DNA of 57,047 nucleotides from SIAJ01 sp036266155 (GTDB lineage Bacteria; Planctomycetota; Planctomycetia; Gemmatales; Gemmataceae), in assembly GCA_036266155.1 (NCBI GenBank), contig DATANR010000331.1, positions 1 to 57,047 on the forward strand, read 5' to 3'. Below, in pieces: positions 26,901-33,709 of this stretch; position 1 is the stretch's first letter; every line of letters starts with the position of its first letter. The position numbers were made by a program, and so were the translations under genes. Under the pieces are notes generated by a model. It was not told where the DNA came from. It was given only the letters and a program-made list of their open reading frames with translations, and did no database searches.

Positions 26901-27280
26901 GGCACCCGGAGGATGGCCCATCGAGAATCGCACCCGATCGGCACGCCATTCGAGTCCGGGGCTTCGATCAGTTCCAGCGGCAGGTTCAAGAGACGCGGAT
27001 CATCCGAACGCAGGAGCAACTCGCGATTCGACCCGACCTTCAATTGCGGCCACACGGGGGCCAATAGCCGGTCGTACAGCCGCCGACCGAGTCCACGAAG
27101 TTCGTCCGGATCGACGTACCCGTGCTGGCCGGCGAACAGGCTGTCAAAAGCCTTCTCGACGGCACCCAGTTCGGCCCGCACTTCGTCCGTCAGCGGAATC
27201 GGCGGGTCGAGCGATTGGTTGTCGCGATACCAGCGCAGTTCGGACGAGCTATCGACGTGGACGAGTTCGAGGACGGGCAT
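23996..27280 (-). CDS. CHAT protease - STAND NTPase - TPR protein
   Basis: A 1094-residue three-part protein. Residues 1-345 form a CHAT (caspase-HetF-associated with TPR) domain with catalytic His210 (VVHLSGHG) and Cys255 (VVLSACHAGEA). Residues 380-800 form a STAND-type NTPase with Walker A GFGGAGKST (406-414) and Walker B LLLVIDNFED (495-504). The C-terminus is a TPR array with five 40-residue units at 823-1022. The MPVLELVHV start at 27280 is the natural CHAT beginning; the upstream in-frame codon adds eight residues. TPR arrays of such proteins sense a trigger, the NTPase oligomerises, and CHAT cleaves a target. The nearby trypsin-like gene may be part of the pathway. Confidence 0.9.
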   Translation of the reverse strand: MPVLELVHVDSSSELRWYRDNQSLDPPIPLTDEVRAELGAVEKAFDSLFAGQHGYVDPDELRGLGRRLYDRLLAPVWPQLKVGSNRELLLRSDDPRLLNLPLELIEAPDSNGVPIGCDSRWAILRVPLDAPAVEPATEPAPLRLLVSISAPTNQKLLRYEHEEDLLVRVTSRLGQNVALLPFTETGGVDELERLVADQRYRPHVVHLSGHGILKDGHGYFAFEDERGHTHLCRADDLGRQVFLGSSVRCVVLSACHAGEAAAGGLPGQMVKSGVPLVLGWGAAVGDDAATAFGTVFYEYLGRRLEVPAAAAKARDTIWRDRRLKKGGHEFWDPTFALARLFAAGPNVGLIDRKLPVQAYEGPKSVRELLDDDIKGLREGLIGRRRIQQQLIPALRDGDLVFVVLYGFGGAGKSTLATRMASRLREAGYEAFGAKAEQRVTPAEAGQWFLHNKLLPALARPFVEAEPSLFERISDGKLPVPERIRLAVREWNKRKLLLVIDNFEDVLDLATRTIADPELLEAYRILARDLGGQARAIVTCRFEVASTPARPGVLQRELDDLSHPEFLRFLRQDPTVDRRYLAGEIPAAMIESLFRTFGGLPGYLDLVRGYLETADLSDWDADEPEWNDLEEKRQKYCEERILPRLYELLPELARQVASRLAISELPIPVEALTETVAGLTTDIAEAAQQAARYGLVQKFEDPAGPLLFHVPGLIGKWLSGDSRLSPEEAIQTHARLARFWKSAFDADRENELRVTFDSELWACRVHALAGNVIPELNWSSTRLANRLERISRWQEARELLDEIRPEHRDAGTLHALATIDVRQGRYPEARAGFEQSLMIRRELKDRAGEAVTLHQLATIDLNQGRYLEARAGFEQSLMIRRELKDRAGEAVTLHNLATIDLNQGRYPEARAGFEQSLAVRRQLKDLAGEAVTLHQLATIDMRQGRYPEARAGFEQSLAIRRQLKDRAGEAVTLHQLASIDLRQGRYSEARAGFEQSLVIRRELKDRAGEGATIYQLGFVAWKMGRKREALPLVALAFQILQVIGSGDAKVALKNLAAMCSELEFTEDQIAELQRTTAEAYQQDRDDRLIREAFGE
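24215..24814 (-). repeat. Five near-identical 120-bp TPR repeats
   Basis: Within the CHAT gene, five units of exactly 120 bp (40 residues, starting GRYPEARAGFEQSL) follow one another with strict 120-bp periodicity. The phrase GAGCGACTGCTCGAACCCCG recurs unchanged on the plus strand at each period. Units differ at a few codons only (MIRREL, AVRRQL, AIRRQL, VIRREL). TPR units are usually 34 residues; 40-42 is the longer variant found in CHAT/Apaf-like arrays. The homogeneity suggests recent expansion or gene conversion. Confidence 0.92.
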
Positions 27281-27374
27281 GGGCTGATCTCGTGGGCACG
27301 GCAAGCGGCGTGGATGAAAACCTCAAGGATTCTACCCGAACATCCGAGCGAATAAAACCGACGGCGCTCACGTC

Positions 27375-27887
27375 TTGCGCCCGTGTGTTGTTTTCCGCGC
27401 TTGCTCCGGTGAAATTCGCCTCTGGGAAACCGCGTCGCTCCGGGAGGCTCGCCGACTTGCGGGCCACGAACGGACGGTCACGTTTGTGGGCTTCGGTCCG
27501 GGCGGCAAAACCGTCCTGTCGGCAGGGAACGATGGGGCCGCCTACCAGTGGGAGTTGCGCCCGCCCGTGGTTGCCGGTCGCTCGGCCTGGAACGACCTCG
27601 CGGATGGCGATCCCGCCGTGGCCTATCGAGCCGGTTGGGTCATGACCGATGAGCCAAAAGTCACGCTCGATCTGGTGCGCGCCAAACTTCCTCCCGTAGG
27701 GCGGCCCACGCCCGCGGAATTGGCCCGCCTGATCGCGGACCTGAACGCCGACCGGTTTGCCGCCCGCGAGTCGGCCGTGCGCACGCTCATAGAACTCGGC
27801 CCTCTGGCTACCCCCGCGTGCGAGGTCGTAACGTTCGACACCGGCTTCACCAAGTTCGCCGGCGTGGCCGTCTCCTATTTGCGGTAG
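27375..27887 (+). pseudogene. Truncated WD40 protein C-terminal fragment
   Basis: A 170-codon open frame with no normal start; the first usable codon is TTG. It reads from the end of a WD40 blade (GEIRLWETASLREARRLAGH, FGPGGKTVLSAGNDGAAYQW) into a helical tail (WNDLADGDPAVAYRAGW, LIADLNADRFAARESAVRTL). This matches the C-terminal layout of the intact WD40 protein at 9687-12137. The N-terminal blades are missing and the tail stops early after an unrelated-looking end. It is most simply a gene remnant left beside the CHAT gene, possibly cut when that gene arrived. Expression is unlikely but not excluded. Confidence 0.7.
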
Positions 27888-27914
27888 CGCCGCGTTCATT
27901 CGCGGAAGGACAAT

Positions 27915-27937
27915 AGGGGACGAAGCCTGCGTCCCCT
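27915..27937. terminator. Hairpin after the WD40 fragment
   Basis: An 8-bp perfect stem (AGGGGACG, 27915-27922; CGTCCCCT, 27930-27937) with a 7-nt loop lies 28 bp past the WD40 fragment and upstream of the histidine kinase gene. There is no strong T-tract, so terminator activity is tentative. Confidence 0.45.
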
Positions 27938-28097
27938 GCTCCGCCATGGCCGTTAGCTGACTTTGCTCCCGCCCGAATTTTTTTGTCCTCCCGCGAAGGC
28001 GGACCGGTTTCGCTTGTCCACAAATCCTGCCGGACCTCATTCGGCTTCAGACCTGCCCTATGCTTCACGCGACTTCTTCCCCGCCCGCAAGCGCGCA

Positions 28098-30026
28098 ATG
28101 AAACCGACGTTCCTGTCCACCGCGTCCGAGCAGTCCCGCATTGCGCAGTTGTTTCAGCAAGTCCGCGATGCGGTCATCATGATCGACCCGGCCGGCGTCG
28201 TCGGCTTTTGGAGCCTGGGGGCCGCGCAGATCCTCGGTCGCTCCGCGCCGGACGCACTGAACCGGCGCTATCTCGATCTGCTCCATCCGCTCTGCCGCGT
28301 GGCCCAGGTGCCGCACATCCACCGCGCTCTCGAAGGTGAGGAAACGTCGACCGAGTGGCAGACGGTTGACGCGGACGGCCAGCCGCAATGGCTGGAGGGC
28401 AACTTTCGGCCCATGCACGAAGCCGGCACCCGTCTTGGCTGCGGCATTCTGCTGCGCGACGTTACCAAGTGGCGCGCCGCGGCGGCGGCCCTGCGTGAAA
28501 GCGAGGCCCGCTTCCGGCTGCTCACCGAGAACGCGACCGACTTGATCGCCCGGCTCACGCTCAATGGCGTTTTCCTGTACGCGTCGCCGGCCACGCAGAC
28601 CTTGTTTGGAGCCCCTGAGCAGGCGCTGGTCGGCAACCATATCCGCGAGCTGGTTCACGAGGATGATCTGCACCGCGTGCTCGAAGTGTTCGACGCGCTT
28701 GCCGAGGGCCGGGAAGCGAACGCGTTTCCCCACCGCTGTCTGACCGCCGACGGATCGTTCATCTGGTGCGAGACGTCGGCGCGCGCCTTTTGCGATGTGG
28801 CCGGCAAGGTGACGGAGATCGTTACGGTCACACGGAGCATCGAGGAGCGGCGGCGCTTCGAGGCCCGCATGCAGAATTCGCAGCGCATGGAGACCGTCGG
28901 CCGACTCGCCGGCGGCGTCGCCCATGATTTCAACAACCTGCTGACGGTCATCAACGGCTTTAGCGAGATCATTCTCCGCGGCCTGGCGCATCCCGACGCC
29001 GCCAGGATTTCATCGCAGGTTCAGGAGATCCGCAAGGCCGGGGAACGCGCTTCGGCGCTCACCCGACAATTGCTCGCCTTTGGCCGTCAACAGGTGCAGA
29101 CCCGCACCCGCGTCAACTTGAACGACGTTGTGGAAGAAACGCAAAAGCTCGTCGGCCGGGTGCTCGGCGAGGACATCGAGATCGAACTTGAACTCGATGC
29201 CAATCTGAGTCCGATCCATGCCGACGTGGGTCAGGTCGAACAGGTCTTGATGAATCTCGTGCTGAACGCACGCGATTCCATGCCGGACGGCGGGTTGCTC
29301 ACGATTGCCACGCAATGTGTCCTGTTTGATGAGCCGCCGGAAGACGACCTGCGGGCGGGACAGTATGTGATGTTGAGTGTGCGCGACACCGGCATTGGCA
29401 TGGACGAAGCCGCACGGGCGCGTGCCTTTGAACCGTTCTTCACCACGAAAGAGCTGGGCCAAGGCGCCGGCCTCGGATTGGCGGTCGTGCACGGCATCGT
29501 CAAGCAATCCCATGGCCACATTGCGATCGAAAGCGAGCCCGGCGTCGGCACGACGATTCGCGTCTATCTGCCACGCAGTGAATCGCTCGTCAACGGAACG
29601 TCGCGCGTCGTCGGCGACGTCGTACTCTGCGGGCGCGAAACGGTCTTGCTCGTCGAAGACGATGCAGCGGTGCGCGGCGTGACGTCGGCCATGTTGCGCG
29701 CGCTCGGCTATCGCGTCATGGAGGCCGCGGGCGGCATGGAGGCAATCAAGCGCTGCCGCGAGTACGCCGGACCCATTCACCTGGTGCTCACCGACGTCGT
29801 GATGCCGCTCATGAACGGCCGTGAGGTGGCCCAGCGCGTGCAAAAGATGGTTCCCGGCGTGAAGACCTTATACATGAGCGGTTATACGGACGACTCGATC
29901 CTGCGCCACGACATCCTCGACGAAGGCGTCGCGTTCCTGAGCAAGCCGATCTCCCATGAATCGTTGGGTCGGAAACTGCGGGAGATGCTAGGCGGGCGTT
30001 TATCGAGCGGCGGGTCGGTGGGCTAA
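28098..30026 (+). CDS. Hybrid histidine kinase with two PAS domains and a receiver domain
   Basis: A 642-residue cytoplasmic sensor kinase. PAS domains are at about 12-125 and 135-250 (ESEARFRLLTENATDLIARL). The HisKA box is LAGGVAHDFNNLLTVINGF with phospho-acceptor His276. The ATPase domain has NLVLNARDSMPDGG, DTGIGMDE and GAGLGLAVVHGIVKQ. A C-terminal receiver starts at VLLVEDDAAVRGV, with the phospho-accepting Asp in LVLTDVVMP and Lys in SKPIS. No membrane helix is present. The start at 28098 is chosen because the PAS domain begins soon after; 45 upstream residues of the longest frame are weak. No cognate response regulator gene is adjacent. Its last stop base overlaps a perfect palindrome. 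Confidence 0.9.
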   Translation: MKPTFLSTASEQSRIAQLFQQVRDAVIMIDPAGVVGFWSLGAAQILGRSAPDALNRRYLDLLHPLCRVAQVPHIHRALEGEETSTEWQTVDADGQPQWLEGNFRPMHEAGTRLGCGILLRDVTKWRAAAAALRESEARFRLLTENATDLIARLTLNGVFLYASPATQTLFGAPEQALVGNHIRELVHEDDLHRVLEVFDALAEGREANAFPHRCLTADGSFIWCETSARAFCDVAGKVTEIVTVTRSIEERRRFEARMQNSQRMETVGRLAGGVAHDFNNLLTVINGFSEIILRGLAHPDAARISSQVQEIRKAGERASALTRQLLAFGRQQVQTRTRVNLNDVVEETQKLVGRVLGEDIEIELELDANLSPIHADVGQVEQVLMNLVLNARDSMPDGGLLTIATQCVLFDEPPEDDLRAGQYVMLSVRDTGIGMDEAARARAFEPFFTTKELGQGAGLGLAVVHGIVKQSHGHIAIESEPGVGTTIRVYLPRSESLVNGTSRVVGDVVLCGRETVLLVEDDAAVRGVTSAMLRALGYRVMEAAGGMEAIKRCREYAGPIHLVLTDVVMPLMNGREVAQRVQKMVPGVKTLYMSGYTDDSILRHDILDEGVAFLSKPISHESLGRKLREMLGGRLSSGGSVG

Positions 30027-30094
30027 GGCGAGCGGAGCGGCGTAAGCCGCCCGATGATGACATTATCGGGCGGCTTACGCCGCTCCGCTCGCCT
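30026..30094. repeat. Perfect 30-bp-stem palindrome, copy 3, between convergent genes
   Basis: Arms 30026-30055 and 30065-30094 are perfectly complementary with a 9-nt loop, built on GGCGAGCGGAGCGGCGTAAG. It fills the gap between the histidine kinase (stop 30024-30026) and the convergent mug gene. The mug stop codon (30075-30077) and last codons ASGAA lie in the right arm. It is well placed as a bidirectional terminator and belongs to the same family as 18088-18154 and, in part, 1-56. Confidence 0.93.
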
Positions 30095-30659
30095 CGACTG
30101 CGTCGTACAACTCGCGGAACAGCTTCGCCAGGTCTGCCGCAAGGTAGTGAGCATTCAGCCCGCTCGGGTTCGGTAATACCCAGATCTTCGTCGAGCCAAT
30201 CGTGTCCGCTTGCAATCCGAGCACCGCTTTCGGTCGATCGAACGCGATGCGATAGCTCATCACGCCGAGCACCGCTAGATATCGCGGTCGATAGCGCTTC
30301 ACGAGTTTGGTGAGCCGCTTGGCCCCGGCGATCAGTTCGTCGCGCGTTAGCTCGTCTGCTCTGGCCGAGGCCCGTGGAACCATGTTGCTGATGCCGTAGC
30401 CATGCTTGAGTAGCTCGAAATTCTCGGACGGATGTAGCAGACGCTCGGTGAACCCGCCGGCATGCAGGGCGGGCCAGAAGCGATTGCCCGGCCGAGCGAA
30501 GTGATGGCCCATGTAGGCCGTGTAGAGGCCGGGGTTGATCCCACAGAAAAGGACCTTCAAGTTGTGGGCGACGATATCGGGAACCAGCTTGTCGGCCGCG
30601 GCAAGGAGGTCGGCTCGCGTGGGCTTCGGTTTTTGTTTCACACCCGCACCGTCTTCCAT
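30075..30659 (-). CDS. mug: Mismatch-specific uracil/thymine DNA glycosylase
   Basis: Removes uracil or thymine from G:U and G:T mispairs in base-excision repair. The 194-residue protein has the Mug/TDG motif FCGINPGL (about 38-45, active Asn), the following GHHFARPGNRFWPAL, and the second motif LPNPSGLNAHY near residue 160. The start at 30659 overlaps the end of the upstream MATE gene by 22 bp, so the two are coupled. The last residues ASGAA and the stop codon come from a palindromic element; true homologues would be expected to end differently. The fold's C-terminal helix (LAKLFRELYDAVE) is complete, so activity is probably kept. Confidence 0.92.
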   Translation of the reverse strand: MEDGAGVKQKPKPTRADLLAAADKLVPDIVAHNLKVLFCGINPGLYTAYMGHHFARPGNRFWPALHAGGFTERLLHPSENFELLKHGYGISNMVPRASARADELTRDELIAGAKRLTKLVKRYRPRYLAVLGVMSYRIAFDRPKAVLGLQADTIGSTKIWVLPNPSGLNAHYLAADLAKLFRELYDAVEASGAA

Positions 30660-32074
30660 CTGCCGCCCATGAAGCGCACGAGAAACAAGATCCCGCGTAC
30701 CGTCAAGTCCGCGAACATCGCCATCCAGAGGCCGAACAGACCGTAGTCCCAGCCGTGGATGGTGAGTGAGCCGATGTGGAACTCCGGTCGGGTCAGCAGG
30801 TACGCCAGCGGCAGGCGGATGCCGAGGAAACCGATCCAGGTGAGCAGGATCGGGAAGCGTGTGTCGCCGGCCCCGCGGAGGACGCCGGTCAGCACGATGA
30901 TCGCCGACAGGGCCGGCATCGCGAACGCGACCAGGCGCAGAATCGGCGTGCCCGCTTCCACGATCGGGTGCTGATGTTCGAGGGGGCTGAAGACCCGGAT
31001 CATGTCTGGGGCGAATGTGAAGAAGAGCAGCCCCATGTTCGACATGACGACGCAGCCGATGCCGAGCGTCACCCAGGCGGCGTGGGCGGCTTCCTTCGGC
31101 CGACGCGCGCCGAGGTTCTGGCCGACCAGCGCCGCGGCCGCGACGGCGAAGGCCTGGCCGCTCATGTAGCCAAGCCCTTCACAACGAATCGCAGTCCCGT
31201 GTGCCGCTGCGGCCACGTCGCCGAGATTGGTGACCAGCGACAAGAACCACATCTGGCACAGGCCGATTGACAAGCTGTCGACGCTCGCCGGCACACTCAC
31301 GCGCAGCAGGCGATAGATCAATTCAAAGTCCGGGAACAGCAGGGCCGGCCGCAAGTGAAGGCCAAAGCGGCCGCGGACCAGGATGGCGAGGACCGCCAGG
31401 CTGCCGGCCGCGTGACTCAATCCGGTGCCGAGGCCGATGCCGAAGAAGCCCATGGCCGGCACCGGCCCGAGGCCGTGGAAGCAAACCCAGGCCAGAGGAA
31501 TGTTTAGCAGTGCCACGCCGCTGAGGACGACGGGGCCCGTGCGTGTATCGCCGGCACCGACCAGGCACGCGATGCCGGCTTGCGTTATCAGCTGACATGT
31601 AATGAGGGCCAGAATTGGCTGTAGGAAACGCTCGGCCGAGTCCGCAGTCTCGCCGGTAAGCCCCAGGGTATGCACGCCCCACGGCAACAAGGCGAGGATG
31701 AGCGGCGTCATCAACAGGCCGAACAGAACGGCGAGCAGGATCGTTTGGTTGGTCGTCCGTACCGCCTGGGCCCGGTCGCCGGCCCCGACGAAGCGCGCCA
31801 CCAGAGCCGTGCCACCCACGGAAACCAGTGCGGTACACGAGGAAATGAACCACGCGATGTAGTTCGCCGTCGTCTGGGCGGCCTGATAGCCGATGTGCTT
31901 GGACGGGTCGTCCGGAGCGTTGTTGCCCGCGAGAAACTGGTCGTAAAGCCCGACGAACAGGATCAGAAACTGCTGCACCAGCACCGGCCACGCCAGCCGC
32001 AGGACGATCTGCCAGGTAGGTCGGCGGTCGTGAACGAGGTCCGGAGGCGGTTCGGTCGGTCCGTCGGTCGACAT
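30638..32074 (-). CDS. MATE family efflux transporter
   Basis: A 478-residue inner-membrane protein with about 12 hydrophobic segments in two bundles of six, as in the multidrug and toxin extrusion family. It typically exports cationic or amphipathic compounds in exchange for Na+ or H+. Recognisable stretches are IVLRLAWPVLVQQFLILFVG at the first helix, ACLVGAGDTRTGP between bundles, and GVLRGAGDTRFPILLTWIGF, the matching position of the second half. The start at 32074 (MSTDGPTEPPP) gives a short cytosolic N-terminus; the longer frame adds 21 unlikely residues. The downstream mug gene overlaps its 3' end. The substrate is unknown. Confidence 0.92.
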   Translation of the reverse strand: MSTDGPTEPPPDLVHDRRPTWQIVLRLAWPVLVQQFLILFVGLYDQFLAGNNAPDDPSKHIGYQAAQTTANYIAWFISSCTALVSVGGTALVARFVGAGDRAQAVRTTNQTILLAVLFGLLMTPLILALLPWGVHTLGLTGETADSAERFLQPILALITCQLITQAGIACLVGAGDTRTGPVVLSGVALLNIPLAWVCFHGLGPVPAMGFFGIGLGTGLSHAAGSLAVLAILVRGRFGLHLRPALLFPDFELIYRLLRVSVPASVDSLSIGLCQMWFLSLVTNLGDVAAAAHGTAIRCEGLGYMSGQAFAVAAAALVGQNLGARRPKEAAHAAWVTLGIGCVVMSNMGLLFFTFAPDMIRVFSPLEHQHPIVEAGTPILRLVAFAMPALSAIIVLTGVLRGAGDTRFPILLTWIGFLGIRLPLAYLLTRPEFHIGSLTIHGWDYGLFGLWMAMFADLTVRGILFLVRFMGGRWKTVRV

Positions 32075-32142
32075 TTGCTGCCAGCGTGTACTAGGCTTCC
32101 GGGTGGGAGAGGAATTATAGGCCGCCCCCGGAAGCAAGCTCC

Positions 32143-32751
32143 ATGCGCAGTTTTCTTGTCGTGCCGGCCATCGGCCTGATTGCCGCCCTGCTCAACACCC
32201 CGCCGGCCGTGTCGCAGGACTCGGATGGCTGGACCGACCTGCTCGGCCACAACCTCAAGGACTGGACGCGCCTGGGCGACGGCAAGAACCCCTGGCGTTT
32301 TTCGACGGACCATACCCTGACTTGCGGCCCCGCCACCGACGCCTACGCCCCCGACGACGAGTACGCGGACGGCACGCTCAAGTTTGAATATCGCTTCAAG
32401 CCAACCGCAGCAAAGACGGGTTACAAGGCCAACGTCACCGTCCGCCGTGGCGGCAGCGCCGGCTGCAAGATCGCACTCGGCGACAATGCCGGCACGCTGT
32501 ACGGCTCCTTCCAGGGCGGCAGCGATCGCGTGAAGGAAGTGGAATTGAAGCCGGCGACAGCGCTTGCGCGCACGCCGGGCGAATGGAATCTCGTGAAGGT
32601 TCAACTCAAGGGTCAAACGGTCTCGGTCACCATCAACGGCAAATCCGCCGGCTCGTTCGACCGCTGCGACAGCCTCCGCGGCCTGATCGTCTTCGAGCCG
32701 CAAGGCTCGGAGATCGACTTCCGGCATGTGCACTGGAAAGCGGAGAAGTAA
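32143..32751 (+). CDS. Secreted DUF1080 protein (3-keto-disaccharide hydrolase-like)
   Basis: A 202-residue exported protein with signal peptide MRSFLVVPAIGLIAALLNTPPA. The mature part shows the DUF1080 layout: GWTDLLGHNLKDW near the start, WRFSTDHTLTC, ADGTLKFEYRFKP, GEWNLVKVQLKGQTVSVTING and the closing GLIVFEPQGSEIDFRHVHW. This is a concanavalin-like beta-sandwich, some members of which act on 3-keto-glycosides or bind carbohydrate. The family is strongly expanded in planctomycetes. GGAAG lies about ten bases upstream of the ATG. It is divergent from the MATE gene with a 68-bp gap. Substrate unknown. Confidence 0.9.
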   Translation: MRSFLVVPAIGLIAALLNTPPAVSQDSDGWTDLLGHNLKDWTRLGDGKNPWRFSTDHTLTCGPATDAYAPDDEYADGTLKFEYRFKPTAAKTGYKANVTVRRGGSAGCKIALGDNAGTLYGSFQGGSDRVKEVELKPATALARTPGEWNLVKVQLKGQTVSVTINGKSAGSFDRCDSLRGLIVFEPQGSEIDFRHVHWKAEK

Positions 32752-32766
32752 GAGCAAAACCTTTGG

Positions 32767-33215
32767 CTATTCGCTCGGCGGGTGTTCTCCCGCCTCGACC
32801 AATACGCGCCGCAAATTAACAAGCGGCTCGCGGTTCAGTTGGAGCGCTTCCACAGTAGCGCGACCCACCGGCGTCAACCCGAGCACACGAGTTCCGCCAT
32901 GCGACCAGGCAAAATGGTCAGCCCAACGTTGGCGGCGCGGATGAAACAGTTTTACGTGATCGGCGGATGAAACAGTTTTACGTGATCGTTTGTGACTGAA
33001 TCGCGTGCCCATGTTCGAGCATATTTGTGGTTGTTGCATCCCTGGCATGAAAGAGCCAAGTTCGCGAGCGAGTCGTCGCCAAGTCGACTGCGCGGCCGAA
33101 TGTGTTCGACTGAAAAGTTTTGGTGGGCGAATGCTGCTGGACTGCGGCAATACTCACATCGGCCTTGCGCGCGCCGAAAGATGAATCTCCGCTTTGCCTT
33201 CGGCGATCTAGCCAT
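32767..33215 (-). pseudogene. HNH endonuclease gene, frameshifted by a 26-bp tandem duplication
   Basis: The 5' part encodes an HNH nuclease: MARSPKAKRRFIFRRAQGRC, then CEYC, FSVEHIRPRS and SCQGCNNHKY. It stops soon after KLFHPPIT. The expected C-terminal part (PRRQRWADHFAW, LGLTPVGRATVEALQLNR, VEAGEHPPSE) continues in another frame. The break coincides with a 26-bp tandem duplication at 32937-32988. Removing one copy restores one open frame reading VKLFHPRRQRWADHF. The start at 33215 overlaps the upstream partner gene by 8 nt. All HNH residues precede the break, so the truncated protein could keep its catalytic motif, but the conserved C-terminal region is lost. Confidence 0.9.
32937..32988. 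repeat. 26-bp tandem duplication
   Basis: Two identical 26-bp units (32937-32962 and 32963-32988), each beginning GCGGATGAAACAG and ending ACGTGATCG. The length is not a multiple of three and it shifts the frame of the HNH gene. The copies have not diverged, so the event looks recent. Confidence 0.97.
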
Positions 33216-33600
33216 GAACCGGCGCGGCCTGAATGCCCAGGTCATTCATTAAGAGGCGAACCGGCACGCGTCGTAATTTGGCGAGGGACACCAAGTCTGC
33301 AGCACGCTCGGCATCGCATGTCTCGATCGCATTTGTCAATTTCAGTAACTCTGCTCGTTCGAGATCAGTAAGACGGCTAGTCTTTCGCTTTCGCGCCAAC
33401 TGAGCATGACGACGTAGGAATTCCTCTGGAATACCGCGGTTAATGCGCTCAATTAGTTTGCTTTCGGTGGCCGACAACCGCGCGGTTTTTGACGGGACAC
33501 GCAGCCGGAGCGCCTGCTCGAGAAATGCATCAAGCTCAACGGGGCCCATTTGCTTGACGACTTTGAGCAAATCGGCGTCATTGATCGGTGTCGCTGGCAT
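33208..33600 (-). CDS. Conserved-type partner of HNH endonuclease
   Basis: A 130-residue helical protein (MPATPINDADLLKVVKQMGP, LDAFLEQALRLR, LTDLERAELLKLTNAIE) ending in LAKLRRVPVRLLMNDLGI. Its stop overlaps the start of the HNH gene by 8 nt, so the two are translationally coupled. Similar gene pairs (a 130-residue helical protein plus an HNH nuclease) are, to my knowledge, common in cyanobacteria, where the first protein may be an antitoxin-like or regulatory partner. The pair might be a toxin-antitoxin or homing-type unit; this is inference. The start at 33600 is chosen over 33621 because the first residues then match this pattern. Confidence 0.7.
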   Translation of the reverse strand: MPATPINDADLLKVVKQMGPVELDAFLEQALRLRVPSKTARLSATESKLIERINRGIPEEFLRRHAQLARKRKTSRLTDLERAELLKLTNAIETCDAERAADLVSLAKLRRVPVRLLMNDLGIQAAPVHG

Positions 33601-33709
33601 ACCAACATTCCGTGAAGGCAATGTATTTGAACGCGACGAACGATGTCATTGTATCCGTGGGCTGCGGTTGCGCGCGACCATGAGGCTCGAAGGACACCAG
33701 ACTTTTGCA

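Noticed and set aside
32937..32988. Attachment site or start of a small array
   Set aside because: Only two units, and removing one repairs the HNH frame, so a simple tandem duplication explains it.
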